The position numbers were made by a program, and so were the translations under genes. Under the pieces are notes generated by a model. The model did no database searches. It was not told the DNA's origin and saw nothing but the letters and a program-made list of their open reading frames with translations. A stretch of DNA of 21,668 bases from Firmicutes bacterium UBA3738 (GTDB taxonomy: Bacteria; Bacillota; Clostridia; Peptostreptococcales; Anaerovoracaceae). Numbering within the stretch: the first letter of the stretch is position 1; every line of letters starts with the position of its first letter. This document shows positions 1 to 7,196 of the stretch, piece by piece. The stretch covers positions 1 through 21,668 of the forward strand of contig DFGY01000089.1 in NCBI GenBank assembly GCA_002372505.1, written 5' to 3'.

Positions 1-111
1 GTAGGTCAGCTTGTCCAGGCAGATTATCCTATCCTCGGGATGCTCCTTTAACATGTGAAAAACAAAGTTGCTGCCAATAAATCCGGCACCGCCGGTTACG
101 ATTATGTTCAT
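1..111 (-). CDS. rfbB: dTDP-glucose 4,6-dehydratase, N-terminal 37 residues (partial)
   Basis: Only the first 37 codons are present; the gene runs off the left edge. The translation begins MNIIVTGGAGFIGSNFV, the Rossmann-fold NAD-binding GGxGFIGS motif of extended short-chain dehydrogenases. The following HMLKEHPEDRIICLDKLTY matches the start of RfbB/RmlB enzymes, including the LDKLTY segment. RfbB converts dTDP-glucose to dTDP-4-keto-6-deoxyglucose, the second step of dTDP-rhamnose synthesis. It lies 13 nt downstream of rfbA, which catalyses the step before it, on the same strand. A good ribosome binding site (ACGGAGGAA) precedes the ATG at 111; the nearby ATG at 116 hits a stop after two codons. 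Another dTDP-sugar dehydratase is possible because the catalytic part is not visible. Confidence 0.88.
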   Translation of the reverse strand, partial: MNIIVTGGAGFIGSNFVFHMLKEHPEDRIICLDKLTY

Positions 112-124
112 TCCATTTCCTCCG

Positions 125-1012
125 TTAATATCTCATCCTACCCATAGCGACTGCCTTTAAATGCTCTCCATAAGGACTTTTACCATACTTCTCTGCTGCC
201 TCAATTAGAGTCTCTTTACTTATCCATTCATTTATATATGCAATCTCTTCAGGCGCGGAAATCGTTACACTTTGCCTCTTTTCGATAGTCCTTACAAAAT
301 CAGACGCATCTACTAAACTGTCCATTGTTCCCGTATCAAGCCAAGCAAACCCACGACCAAGCAACTGTACATCAAGGACTTTATCCTGAAGATACATTTC
401 ATTCAGAGTAGTTATTTCCAGTTCTCCTCTATCTGAAGGTTTCACTGTTTTGGCCATTCCACTGACGCCACTAGGATAAAAGTATAATCCTGTTACAGCG
501 TAGTTGCTCTTTGGGTTTTCAGGTTTTTCTTCAATAGATTTTACTTTACCTCCCTCGTCAAAGTCCACAACACCAAAACGTTCAGGGTCAGTTACGTAAT
601 ATCCAAATACTGTAGCCCTATTATTGCTTTCTGCGTTATTAACCGCTTTTCTCAGCATAGAGCCAAATCCATTCCCAAAGAAAATGTTATCTCCGAGAAC
701 CATTGCGCAGGCTTCGTTGCCAATGAACTCCTCTCCCAGGATAAAGGCCTGGGCCAGTCCGTCCGGTGACGGCTGCACCTTGTAGCTCAGCTCGATGCCG
801 AACTGGCTGCCATCTCCCAGGAGGGCCTCAAATCTTGGAGTGTCCTCAGGTGTGCTGATTACCAGTATGTCCTTTATTCCCGCCAGCATGAGTGTGCTCA
901 GGGGGTAGTAGATCATCGGTTTGTCGTATACAGGCAGCAGCTGTTTTGACGTAACCATTGTGAGTGGATACAGCCTGGTGCCTGCCCCACCTGCCAATAT
1001 TATTCCCTTCAT
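125..1012 (-). CDS. rfbA: glucose-1-phosphate thymidylyltransferase RfbA
   Basis: The 295-residue protein is full length for RfbA/RmlA. It joins glucose-1-phosphate and dTTP to make dTDP-glucose, the entry step to dTDP-rhamnose and related sugars, in the cytoplasm. Residues 6-18 carry the nucleotidyltransferase signature LAGGAGTRLYPLT, followed by SKQLLPVYDKPMIYYPLS at about 22-39. The segment VLGDNIFFG near residue 105 contains the metal-binding Asp, and EEKPENPKSNYAVTGLYFY near 161-179 is typical of the sugar-binding region. The start ATG overlaps the galE stop codon (ATGA, 4 nt), which indicates translational coupling. rfbB follows directly. The set galE-rfbA-rfbB supplies sugar precursors for a surface polysaccharide. 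Confidence 0.96.
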   Translation of the reverse strand: MKGIILAGGAGTRLYPLTMVTSKQLLPVYDKPMIYYPLSTLMLAGIKDILVISTPEDTPRFEALLGDGSQFGIELSYKVQPSPDGLAQAFILGEEFIGNEACAMVLGDNIFFGNGFGSMLRKAVNNAESNNRATVFGYYVTDPERFGVVDFDEGGKVKSIEEKPENPKSNYAVTGLYFYPSGVSGMAKTVKPSDRGELEITTLNEMYLQDKVLDVQLLGRGFAWLDTGTMDSLVDASDFVRTIEKRQSVTISAPEEIAYINEWISKETLIEAAEKYGKSPYGEHLKAVAMGRMRY

Positions 1013-2037
1013 TTCTTGTCTCCTTTATATCCCTTCGGATTCTTGCTCTGCCAGTTCCACGAATCCCGGCACATGTCATCCAGGGTTCTTACGGCCTTCC
1101 AGCCTAGCATTCTTTCCGCCTTTTCTGCATCGGCCCAGAGTCCCGGCAGGTCGCCTTCCCTCCGGTCACCGATGGTATAGTTTATCATAATGCCGCTGGC
1201 ATTTTCAAATGCCTTTATTACCTCCAGGACGCTGTAGGGCACTCCTGTCCCCAGGTTGAATATTTCCACGCCTTTGCTACTCATTGCCAGTTCGATAGCT
1301 TTAAGATGTCCTTCTGCCAGATCCATTACATGTATGTAGTCCCTCCTGCAGGTTCCGTCAGGAGTATCGTAATCATCACCAAATACAGTCAGCTCTTCCC
1401 GCCTGCCTACTGCCACCTGGGTGATGAATGGCATAAGGTTATTGGGTATGCCTTGGGGGTCCTCTCCTATGAGGCCTGATTTGTGGGCACCTATGGGATT
1501 AAAATATCTGAGGAGCATGACGCTCATGTCCGGGTTTGCCGCTGCTGCGTCAGTAAGTATCTGCTCTATCATGGACTTAGTCCAGCTGTAAGGATTGGAG
1601 CAGCTGCCCTTCTTCATGCTTTCCTTGTAAGGGGGTTCGTTGTCCGGGCCGTATACTGTGGCCGATGAACTGAAGACGAAGTTGCATACGCCGAATTCCC
1701 TCATGATCTCAAGCAGTGTAAGGGTTGAATCTATGTTGTTGCGATAGTATTCCAAAGGCTTTTCGGATGACTCGCCTACGGCTTTGTATCCGGCAAAGTG
1801 AATGACGCCGTCTATTTCATTTTCTCTGAATATTTCTCTGACTTGATTGTTGTCGCAGACATCACAAAAACGAAAGTCAGGTCTGACTCCCGTTATCTTT
1901 TCTATTCTATCTATTACAACCTCATCACTGTTGTATAAGTTGTCCGCAATGATGACGCTATGTCCGGCCTCTATCATGGCTACTGCTGTGTGAGACCCTA
2001 TGAAGCCTGCGCCGCCCGTTAAAAGAATTCTACTCAT
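1009..2037 (-). CDS. galE: UDP-glucose 4-epimerase GalE
   Basis: This is an extended short-chain dehydrogenase of 342 residues that interconverts UDP-glucose and UDP-galactose with bound NAD. Residues 1-16 contain the NAD-binding GGAGFIGSH motif. The catalytic Tyr-x-x-x-Lys is YSWTK (Tyr150, Lys154), with the upstream Ser/Thr in VFSSSATVYG at about 121-130. RYFNPIGAH and RDYIHVMDLAEGHLKA are GalE hallmarks. I place the start at the ATG at 2037 because AAGGAGG lies 6 nt upstream; an in-frame TTG at 2055 would add six residues but would put this Shine-Dalgarno sequence inside the gene. It follows the acyltransferase-like gene by 10 nt and overlaps rfbA by 4 nt, so it is inside the operon. Confidence 0.96.
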   Translation of the reverse strand: MSRILLTGGAGFIGSHTAVAMIEAGHSVIIADNLYNSDEVVIDRIEKITGVRPDFRFCDVCDNNQVREIFRENEIDGVIHFAGYKAVGESSEKPLEYYRNNIDSTLTLLEIMREFGVCNFVFSSSATVYGPDNEPPYKESMKKGSCSNPYSWTKSMIEQILTDAAAANPDMSVMLLRYFNPIGAHKSGLIGEDPQGIPNNLMPFITQVAVGRREELTVFGDDYDTPDGTCRRDYIHVMDLAEGHLKAIELAMSSKGVEIFNLGTGVPYSVLEVIKAFENASGIMINYTIGDRREGDLPGLWADAEKAERMLGWKAVRTLDDMCRDSWNWQSKNPKGYKGDKK

Positions 2038-2047
2038 CCTTGCCTCC

Positions 2048-2503
2048 TTATTCAATGACAGTCTTTTTCAGTTCCGATTTGGTGCCTATCTTAAGGACCC
2101 TCTGTATTCTTGAAGCAGCCCCTGACTCGCTTAGAGTCAGCATCCACTTTATCCTTTTTTTCATGTCCTTTAGGCTGCTTAATTTGTTAAATGCTTTCTC
2201 ATATAGATAGTCACGTCTGAGGATTCCTTTCATACCTCCGATGGTCTGGTTTTTTAACAATATTTTGCCATGCGGGATTGTCTCCTCGTCACCGACAAAA
2301 ACACCTTGCCCTTGATTAATTCTCTTTCTTGTAGCTATGTCCCATATCGGATGTTGATCGCTGGTTCTGCACCATGAACCTTTGCCGAATTTGCACTTGT
2401 TACCTATTAGTACGGTCTGGTTTTCCGTAGCCTGTATGAATGGATACGGAGACCCGAATGACTTAAAGTCTCTGCCTAAATATATATTTGCATCGCTACC
2501 TAC
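2048..2503 (-). pseudogene. C-terminal part of the frameshifted tandem beta-helix acyltransferase-like gene
   Basis: This 151-codon open stretch continues the protein encoded at 2496-3578 but in another frame. Removing one A from the AAA at 2504-2506 joins them as ...DVRLE/VGSDANIYLGRDFK..., and the beta-helix pattern then runs on without a break. The piece contains IGNKCKFGKGSWCRTSD and then QHPIWDIATRKRIN, which closely fits the acceptor-site pattern RTSDxHPIxDxxTxxRIN of polysaccharide O-acetyltransferases of the hexapeptide class. A basic helical tail ends the protein. There is no ribosome binding site or good start in this frame near the junction, so it is not an independent gene. The stop overlaps the galE ribosome binding site region. 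Confidence 0.7.
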
Positions 2504-3578
2504 TTTCCAGCCTCACATCTATTGGCTCCTTGGACTTGCCAATAAATATAAGGCCACGCTTACCTAAGAAACGAACCTTTATATTACCCAATTTAACGCC
2601 CTTTTCTAAGATTAGCACATTGCCTTTTCCTCGAAATTCAACCTGTAAAGTAGGATTTGCTTCATAGTCACCGTAGATAACGTTATCCTCCGTGACTTTC
2701 TTTTCTTTAAGCTTCTTTTGGATCGAGCTGTATTTAGGGCGTACATATTCAAAGGTTTCCGCATACTTTTTGAATACCTCAAGTCTTTCACCGGAATCGG
2801 ATGTCTCCTTTACATCTGAAAGCAGCGCCTTAGGGGGCTGGGATGAGAGGCTAAGTATGTCACTTAGATATTCTTCATCTATTTCATCATAAAGCTTCGT
2901 CTTTTCTTTTGCCCTGTTTCTGATAGAATCCTTTCCGAAGACCACATTATCTTTGACTTTTACCGGCTTTTCATCCTTTGTTATCCATACAGCATTTGAG
3001 GTTAAGCGCTGGCCACCGAAGCTGGCATTTGCGCCTATGATGGCATTCCCCTCTACTGTGGAGGAGCCAAATATTCTTACATCTTGTCCTATCCATACGT
3101 GATTACCTAACAGAATATCTCCGGCAGGACTATTATTATTTTCACCGGTATTAAGATGGACATCTAAAGAGAAGAGGCAATCATGCCCCACCATTACTGC
3201 ATGACCGGCTTGTACATGTATGTTTAGGCGTCCTATTTTATTCTTATTCATGAAGACATCTCTTCCGAACCAGCAGGCTCCGCCTTCCTCGATAACCGCA
3301 TCAAAGGTGTACGTATGTCTGTTTTTGCTTAGATAGACGATCCCGTTATCCCCCATGAAAGTCACTGTAATACGTTTTATCTTACAGTTCTCATCATCTT
3401 CTATATAGAAGATGTTCCCTTTGCCATGAAAGGTCACAAAAATATCTCCGGCATCCTCTGCGGAGGCCTCGGGTATATAACCTATAATGCGGTTCTCCCG
3501 AATGGTAATGTCCACGTTCTGTCCGCGGTATTCATTTAAATTAATCGTGTGCCCATCCTGCGCTGAATCTGTCACCAT
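2496..3578 (-). CDS. left-handed beta-helix acyltransferase-like protein, N-terminal part (interrupted)
   Basis: The intact frame gives 360 residues, with a good start (GAGGAG 9 nt before the ATG) 14 nt after the NlpC/P60 gene. The middle contains hexapeptide-repeat sequence: CLFSLDVHLNTGENN, then GDILLGNHVWIGQDVRIFGSSTVEGNAIIGANASFGG at roughly 130-185, the pattern of sugar or polysaccharide acetyltransferases. The HxxxD/RTSDSH-type acceptor motif is degenerate here (LNTGENN). After a charged helical linker at about 210-285 a second beta-helix unit starts near 300 and continues in the shifted frame at 2048-2503. The last two residues (SR) come from reading past the frameshift. Unbroken, the protein would be 509 residues with two acyltransferase-like units. 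A role in modifying the glycan made by the neighbouring sugar genes is inferred. Whether the product is active is unknown. Confidence 0.75.
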   Translation of the reverse strand: MVTDSAQDGHTINLNEYRGQNVDITIRENRIIGYIPEASAEDAGDIFVTFHGKGNIFYIEDDENCKIKRITVTFMGDNGIVYLSKNRHTYTFDAVIEEGGACWFGRDVFMNKNKIGRLNIHVQAGHAVMVGHDCLFSLDVHLNTGENNNSPAGDILLGNHVWIGQDVRIFGSSTVEGNAIIGANASFGGQRLTSNAVWITKDEKPVKVKDNVVFGKDSIRNRAKEKTKLYDEIDEEYLSDILSLSSQPPKALLSDVKETSDSGERLEVFKKYAETFEYVRPKYSSIQKKLKEKKVTEDNVIYGDYEANPTLQVEFRGKGNVLILEKGVKLGNIKVRFLGKRGLIFIGKSKEPIDVRLESR

Positions 3579-3592
3579 TTTTTAAATCTCCT

Positions 3593-4765
3593 CTATCGTT
3601 CTTCAAACAGGTCTTTCATTATCTGCTCTGCACTCATTTTCCTGTAGCCTTCCGGGTCCTTCAAAGTTTTGTCGTTCCAGCGCATGCGGCCGTAAGATGT
3701 GTTATAGTACGAGCCTCTGTATATTGAATTGGGGTACTTTTTGTAAAGTGACGGGTAGTACTTTTTCATGTACTTTCTCACCAGCTTCACTGCCTTGCTT
3801 TCCGACTTTCCGGTCCTTGATGCCGTACCTGCCATTCCCACTATCGGTGGTGATGCATGAAGGACGACGGCGCTGCCGTCGGAGCATTCCCCAAGGCATA
3901 TCCAGACATGTCCCGACGAAGTCATAATGTCGCCGGCCTTTCTGTTCTTAACTTTGTTTGCTGCTATGTAAGTGCCGTAGCCTCTCCTGGCGTACATCTT
4001 GCCTTCCTGGCTGGCAAAGGTAACGTAGCTGGGACCGCCGTTCTTGGTCTCCATTACGTTGTATACGCAGTATCCCACGAAACCTGAGCAGTCCAGGCCC
4101 AGATTTCTCTTGAATCTATAGTTTTGATAGTTGTATTTCTTGCCCTGCTTGGATGCAAACTTACGCCACTTGGCTGATATTCCCGTGCTATGGGCCATCT
4201 TTCCGCCGGCAAGTTCCTGACCTGTCCAGCCGCCGCCCCATATGTACATGGTGGAGCCCATAGGCGCTATGCCTGCTCGCAGCAGGTTCTTGATTGTGGA
4301 CTTGCCTGACCATGGGATGGTGGTGGTACGTACATCGCTCTTCTTGCTCTTTACGGTTTTGCCATTCTCGGTCCTTATGGCCACAACATAATATTTATAA
4401 TCCGCACCTCGCCAGTCTACGGATGTGATGTACTTATTGGATTTGGTGGTCTTAATCTTTGTGAATTTCGGCTGCGGCACCGGACCCTGGGCCCGGTCAA
4501 CGTAAATAGTCTCAGCCTCGTATACGAGATACTTTTCAGCTCCCGCCAGCTTTTCCCACGAAATGGCCACCTTGGTGCCGACAGCAGTGGTAACGAGGCC
4601 CACAGGCTTTGTGTCCTTGAACGCAGTTTTCGCACCGGCCACAGAGGCTGACGCCGGCAGAATGCCGAGTACTAAAACAAGACTCATTACTACATTAAAG
4701 AATAGCAATGCGCCCTTTCTGCAATATTTATTCCGACCACGCGTATACACTATAGCACCTTTCAA
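3593..4765 (-). CDS. secreted NlpC/P60 family cell-wall hydrolase with N-terminal Ig/FN3-like domain
   Basis: A basic N-terminus (RGRNKYCRKGALLF) and the hydrophobic stretch FNVVMSLVLVLGILPASASVAGA form a signal peptide. A fibronectin-III-like segment follows (KPVGLVTTAVGTKVAISWEKLAGAEKYLVYEA and onward), then an NlpC/P60 domain. The catalytic Cys lies in GLDCSGFVGYC (about residue 226 from the chosen start), and the His in GDIMTSSGHVWICLGE (about 286). A third polar residue is likely in VVLHASPP. NlpC/P60 enzymes cut D-Glu-diaminopimelate-type bonds in peptidoglycan stems outside the membrane. I chose the TTG at 4765 (AAAGGA 6 nt upstream). A GTG at 4750 (AAAGG 7 nt upstream) is equally good and a GTG at 4795 is open but lacks a site. 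It is the first gene of the polysaccharide operon. Confidence 0.88.
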   Translation of the reverse strand: MKGAIVYTRGRNKYCRKGALLFFNVVMSLVLVLGILPASASVAGAKTAFKDTKPVGLVTTAVGTKVAISWEKLAGAEKYLVYEAETIYVDRAQGPVPQPKFTKIKTTKSNKYITSVDWRGADYKYYVVAIRTENGKTVKSKKSDVRTTTIPWSGKSTIKNLLRAGIAPMGSTMYIWGGGWTGQELAGGKMAHSTGISAKWRKFASKQGKKYNYQNYRFKRNLGLDCSGFVGYCVYNVMETKNGGPSYVTFASQEGKMYARRGYGTYIAANKVKNRKAGDIMTSSGHVWICLGECSDGSAVVLHASPPIVGMAGTASRTGKSESKAVKLVRKYMKKYYPSLYKKYPNSIYRGSYYNTSYGRMRWNDKTLKDPEGYRKMSAEQIMKDLFEER

Positions 4766-4819
4766 ATTGAATCCTTTCAGACACAACAATAGCACGCACG
4801 GACCAGTGAACGTTTTTGA

Positions 4820-4849
4820 ATTATATCACACACCTTGTACTTATTACAA
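4820..4849 (-). promoter_or_regulatory. sigma-A type promoter of the NlpC/P60-acyltransferase-galE-rfbAB operon
   Basis: On the minus strand TTGTAA (4849-4844) and a perfect TATAAT (4825-4820) are separated by 18 nt. A TG precedes the -10 by one base, giving an extended -10. It lies about 55 nt before the chosen start codon. Confidence 0.75.
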
Positions 4850-4850
4850 G
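4834..4850. repeat. palindrome over the -35/spacer of the polysaccharide operon promoter
   Basis: CTTGTA and TACAAG (6-bp perfect arms, 5-nt spacer CTTAT) cover the -35 element and part of the spacer of the minus-strand promoter. Its position fits a regulator binding site. No regulator gene is adjacent, so this is only a candidate operator. Confidence 0.4.
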
Positions 4851-4869
4851 ACAAAAAAATTTATTGCTC

Positions 4870-4898
4870 TTGCAATGTTTTATTTTTTATGGTAGTAT
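4870..4898 (+). promoter_or_regulatory. promoter of the prepilin peptidase-like gene
   Basis: TTGCAA (4870-4875) and TAGTAT (4893-4898) are separated by exactly 17 nt. The start codon of the plus-strand gene is 29 nt downstream. It is divergent from the operon promoter, with about 20 nt between the two -35 elements. Confidence 0.65.
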
Positions 4899-4926
4899 CT
4901 GTAAGCGTACGGACGTGTAGAGAATT

Positions 4927-5610
4927 ATGAAAAATAGACGTGCGTATTTTATTGTTGGTGATTCTAGAAAATTAGATGGTAACAACGCTAATGAAAACCC
5001 CCGAAGCGTTGCCCGCCTTGTTCTCATCGCAGTTGTTGGTTTGGTGGCCTGTGCTTTTGTCATTTCAATGTTTATGATAGATGCTCGTCATGGCGGTGTG
5101 AATTTGTGGAGTGTGATTCGATTTGCCGCGGCATGTTTTCTGATTGCTATTGCGGTTGAGGATGCTATGACCAAGGAGATTCACGATGTGCTTTTGCTGG
5201 GTCTGGCGTTAGTCGGAATTTGTGCGCTGCTTCTTTCTATCGTCGGCCATAATGTCTGTGAACTATTTTGCTTTGACTCTGAATCAGCACTTTTTCATTT
5301 TGGTTTTACTGAGCCTGGGTGGTGTATGATCGGCGGTGACGCGAGAATTGTCGGCGCTCTTTGTGTCAGTCTTCCTATGCTTGCTATCACTTTGATTTGG
5401 AGCGGCAGCTTTGGGAGCGGTGATGTTTTTATGTGCATTGGTGCGGGGCTCATTCTGGGTCCGGCTCTTACCCTCTACAGCGTTGCAATTGCGATGGTTA
5501 TGGCCGGCGTCCTTTCTGCTGCCCTGCTGCTTTTCGGCGTGCTAAAAAGGACCGACAGCATTCCCTTCGGCCCATTTCTCTCCATCGGATTTTTGTTGAT
5601 GCTATATTGA
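4927..5610 (+). CDS. prepilin peptidase-like A24 aspartic protease, membrane protein
   Basis: The 227-residue protein has several hydrophobic segments and the two aspartate motifs of the A24 (type IV prepilin peptidase/TadV-CpaA) family. The first is VEDAMTKEIHD with Asp79, where the usual D-x5-IPN appears as D-x5-IHD. The second is GSFGSGDVFMCIGAGLILG with Asp166, matching GxGDVKLxxAxGxxLG. The terminal PFGPFLSIGF is also typical. The N-terminal cysteine-rich methyltransferase domain of the long PilD form is absent, so it resembles the short FlaK/TadV-type enzymes. Such enzymes remove leader peptides from prepilin-like proteins at the membrane. No pilin or pilus assembly gene is seen in the window. 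The ribosome binding site is weak (AGAGA). The gene ends 4 nt from the end of the convergent decarboxylase gene. Confidence 0.75.
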   Translation: MKNRRAYFIVGDSRKLDGNNANENPRSVARLVLIAVVGLVACAFVISMFMIDARHGGVNLWSVIRFAAACFLIAIAVEDAMTKEIHDVLLLGLALVGICALLLSIVGHNVCELFCFDSESALFHFGFTEPGWCMIGGDARIVGALCVSLPMLAITLIWSGSFGSGDVFMCIGAGLILGPALTLYSVAIAMVMAGVLSAALLLFGVLKRTDSIPFGPFLSIGFLLMLY

Positions 5611-5614
5611 GTTT

Positions 5615-7063
5615 TTATTCCTCTACCCCGACGGTGATTTCCCAGTTTGCGTCTATGCCCATTACTTTTTCTCCGCGCTCTTTCAGGAGCTTGACGTAGT
5701 CAATGATTTCCGGCGTTATTTCTTCGCCGGGGCATACCAGCGGCGAGCCGGGGGGATATGGAATTATAGACACAGCGCAGACGCATCCTGCTGCATCTGA
5801 TAACTTTATTTTTCTGTGGCTTGTGGGCACAGCGTGGAGCTTGCCCGGCAAAGGCTGTGCGTTGGAAGCGGCACTAGCCTGTGCAAACCTTGACTGCAGC
5901 TTGGGTGCTGCGGCGCGTTCCTTACCTATTTCTCTAAGGGCCGCAAGCAGTGCGTCGTAGTCGGCGCGGGTGTTTCCGATTCCCGTCATGCACATTAGAA
6001 TGTTGCCTGTGATCAGCTCCGGGAAAATTCCCCGGCGGTTTAGTTCTTCTTCCAGCTCAAGGCCGTGAATTCCGAAGTCTATATTTATTTTCGTCGGGTC
6101 GAACGGATATTTTGTGGCACCGGTTTCCGGGTCCATTCCAATCAGCGTCAGACCGGGAATCTTCGCCGCTTCGCCGTAGAAGTATTCCAGGTTCTCCTGC
6201 CATTCCCCGAAGACTTCGCCGCCGTGGTCTTCCACGATGCGGGCGTTAATATCAAGGCTGGCCATGAGCACGTAGGAAGGGCTGGAGCTTTCCATTACCT
6301 GCAGCTGCTCCTCGATTATCTCCGGGCTCACCCGGTCCGTGCACAAATTGAGAATGGCGCTTTGGGTCATGGAGGCCAGGGTCTTGTGGGTGCTGTTTGT
6401 GACTATGTCTGCGCCCTGCTCCTCGGCTGAGCTGTGTCCCCTGAAAAATTTCAGATGGGCGCCGTGGGCCTGATCTACTATGAGAATCATACCAGCCTCC
6501 CGGGCGATTTCGGCGATGGCTGCAATGTCGCTGCAGATTCCGTAGTAGTTCGGTGAAGTTATGAGAATGGCCGCTGCGTCCGGGTTTTCGGCTACGCAGC
6601 GCCGGATTTCTGACCGGGTGACCTGGCCGGATATGCCGTATTCCGTCATCAGCTCCGGGCGGGCGTAAACGGGAATGGCGCCTGCCAGGCGGACGCCGTT
6701 AAATACTGACTTGTGGCAGTTTCTGGACATGATGATTTTGCCGCCCCGGGGAACAGTAGCGAGAATGGACGCAATGAGTGCGCCGCTGGTGCCGTTGACC
6801 ATGAGCCATGAGCGCCTCGCGCCGTAGAGCCTGGCGTAGCGCTCCTGAAGTTCCTTGAGGACTCCCTCCGTGGCGAAGAGATTGTCTGCGCCGGGGATTT
6901 CCGTCACGTCCATGTCCATTAAGTTTTCAAGGAAGGCGTCGTATCCGTAGCGGCGAAAAATACCGCTGCCTTTGTGTCCCGGCATATGAAAAGACACAGG
7001 TTTCCTACCTGCGTGCTTTTCTAAAAAGTCCAGTAATCTGGTATATGAAGAATCTACCTTCAT
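5615..7063 (-). CDS. Orn/Lys/Arg decarboxylase-family PLP enzyme
   Basis: The 482-residue protein has the fold-type I decarboxylase pattern of the short Gram-positive enzymes (SpeA/YaaO/Cad group). It starts with LLDFLEKHAGRKPVSFHMPGHKGSG, and contains DVTEIPGADNLFATEGVL. The PLP pocket shows VNGTSGALIASI, ITSPNYYGICSD, and DQAHGAHLKF (Asp of the PLP pyridine contact). The Schiff-base lysine is in NSTHKTLASMTQSA (Lys227). The C-terminal GSPLVCPGEEIT is the family's substrate-site motif. It decarboxylates arginine, lysine or ornithine to a polyamine precursor; which one cannot be decided from sequence. An RBS (TTGGAGA) lies 8 nt before the ATG. The REP-like repeats separate it from putP. No own promoter is clear, so read-through from putP is possible. 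Confidence 0.9.
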   Translation of the reverse strand: MKVDSSYTRLLDFLEKHAGRKPVSFHMPGHKGSGIFRRYGYDAFLENLMDMDVTEIPGADNLFATEGVLKELQERYARLYGARRSWLMVNGTSGALIASILATVPRGGKIIMSRNCHKSVFNGVRLAGAIPVYARPELMTEYGISGQVTRSEIRRCVAENPDAAAILITSPNYYGICSDIAAIAEIAREAGMILIVDQAHGAHLKFFRGHSSAEEQGADIVTNSTHKTLASMTQSAILNLCTDRVSPEIIEEQLQVMESSSPSYVLMASLDINARIVEDHGGEVFGEWQENLEYFYGEAAKIPGLTLIGMDPETGATKYPFDPTKINIDFGIHGLELEEELNRRGIFPELITGNILMCMTGIGNTRADYDALLAALREIGKERAAAPKLQSRFAQASAASNAQPLPGKLHAVPTSHRKIKLSDAAGCVCAVSIIPYPPGSPLVCPGEEITPEIIDYVKLLKERGEKVMGIDANWEITVGVEE

Positions 7064-7077
7064 TATTTTATCTCCAA

Positions 7078-7148
7078 TGTTTCAAAAAGCCTGTCCCCGC
7101 GTAGCGCTCAAGGTGAAACAAAAAGCCTGTCCCCGTGAAACGCTTTTT
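7078..7148. repeat. REP-like palindromic elements, pair with AAAAAGCCTGTCCCCG core
   Basis: A 17-nt sequence CAAAAAGCCTGTCCCCG is present twice in direct orientation (7083-7099 and 7119-7135, period 36). The first copy lies between the inverted arms TGTTTCA (7078-7084) and TGAAACA (7114-7120). The second lies between AAAAAGC (7120-7126) and GCTTTTT (7142-7148), a perfect 7-bp stem with a 15-nt loop. They occupy the gap between putP and the decarboxylase. I read them as intergenic REP-type elements. Confidence 0.6.
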
Positions 7149-7161
7149 CTAGATTTTGGCA

Positions 7162-7196
7162 AAAGATGACACGAGAACCGTCCCCTTGTCATCTTT
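7162..7196. repeat. REP-like palindrome with ACCGTCCCC loop overlapping the putP stop
   Basis: AAAGATGACA (7162-7171) and TGTCATCTTT (7187-7196) form a perfect 10-bp inverted repeat around a 15-nt loop containing GAGAACCGTCCCC. The loop length and GTCCCC core match the neighbouring repeats at 7120-7148. The putP stop codon (TGA, 7191-7189) lies inside the right arm. It may also act as a 3' end stabiliser of the putP mRNA, but there is no U-run for a typical terminator. Confidence 0.6.
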
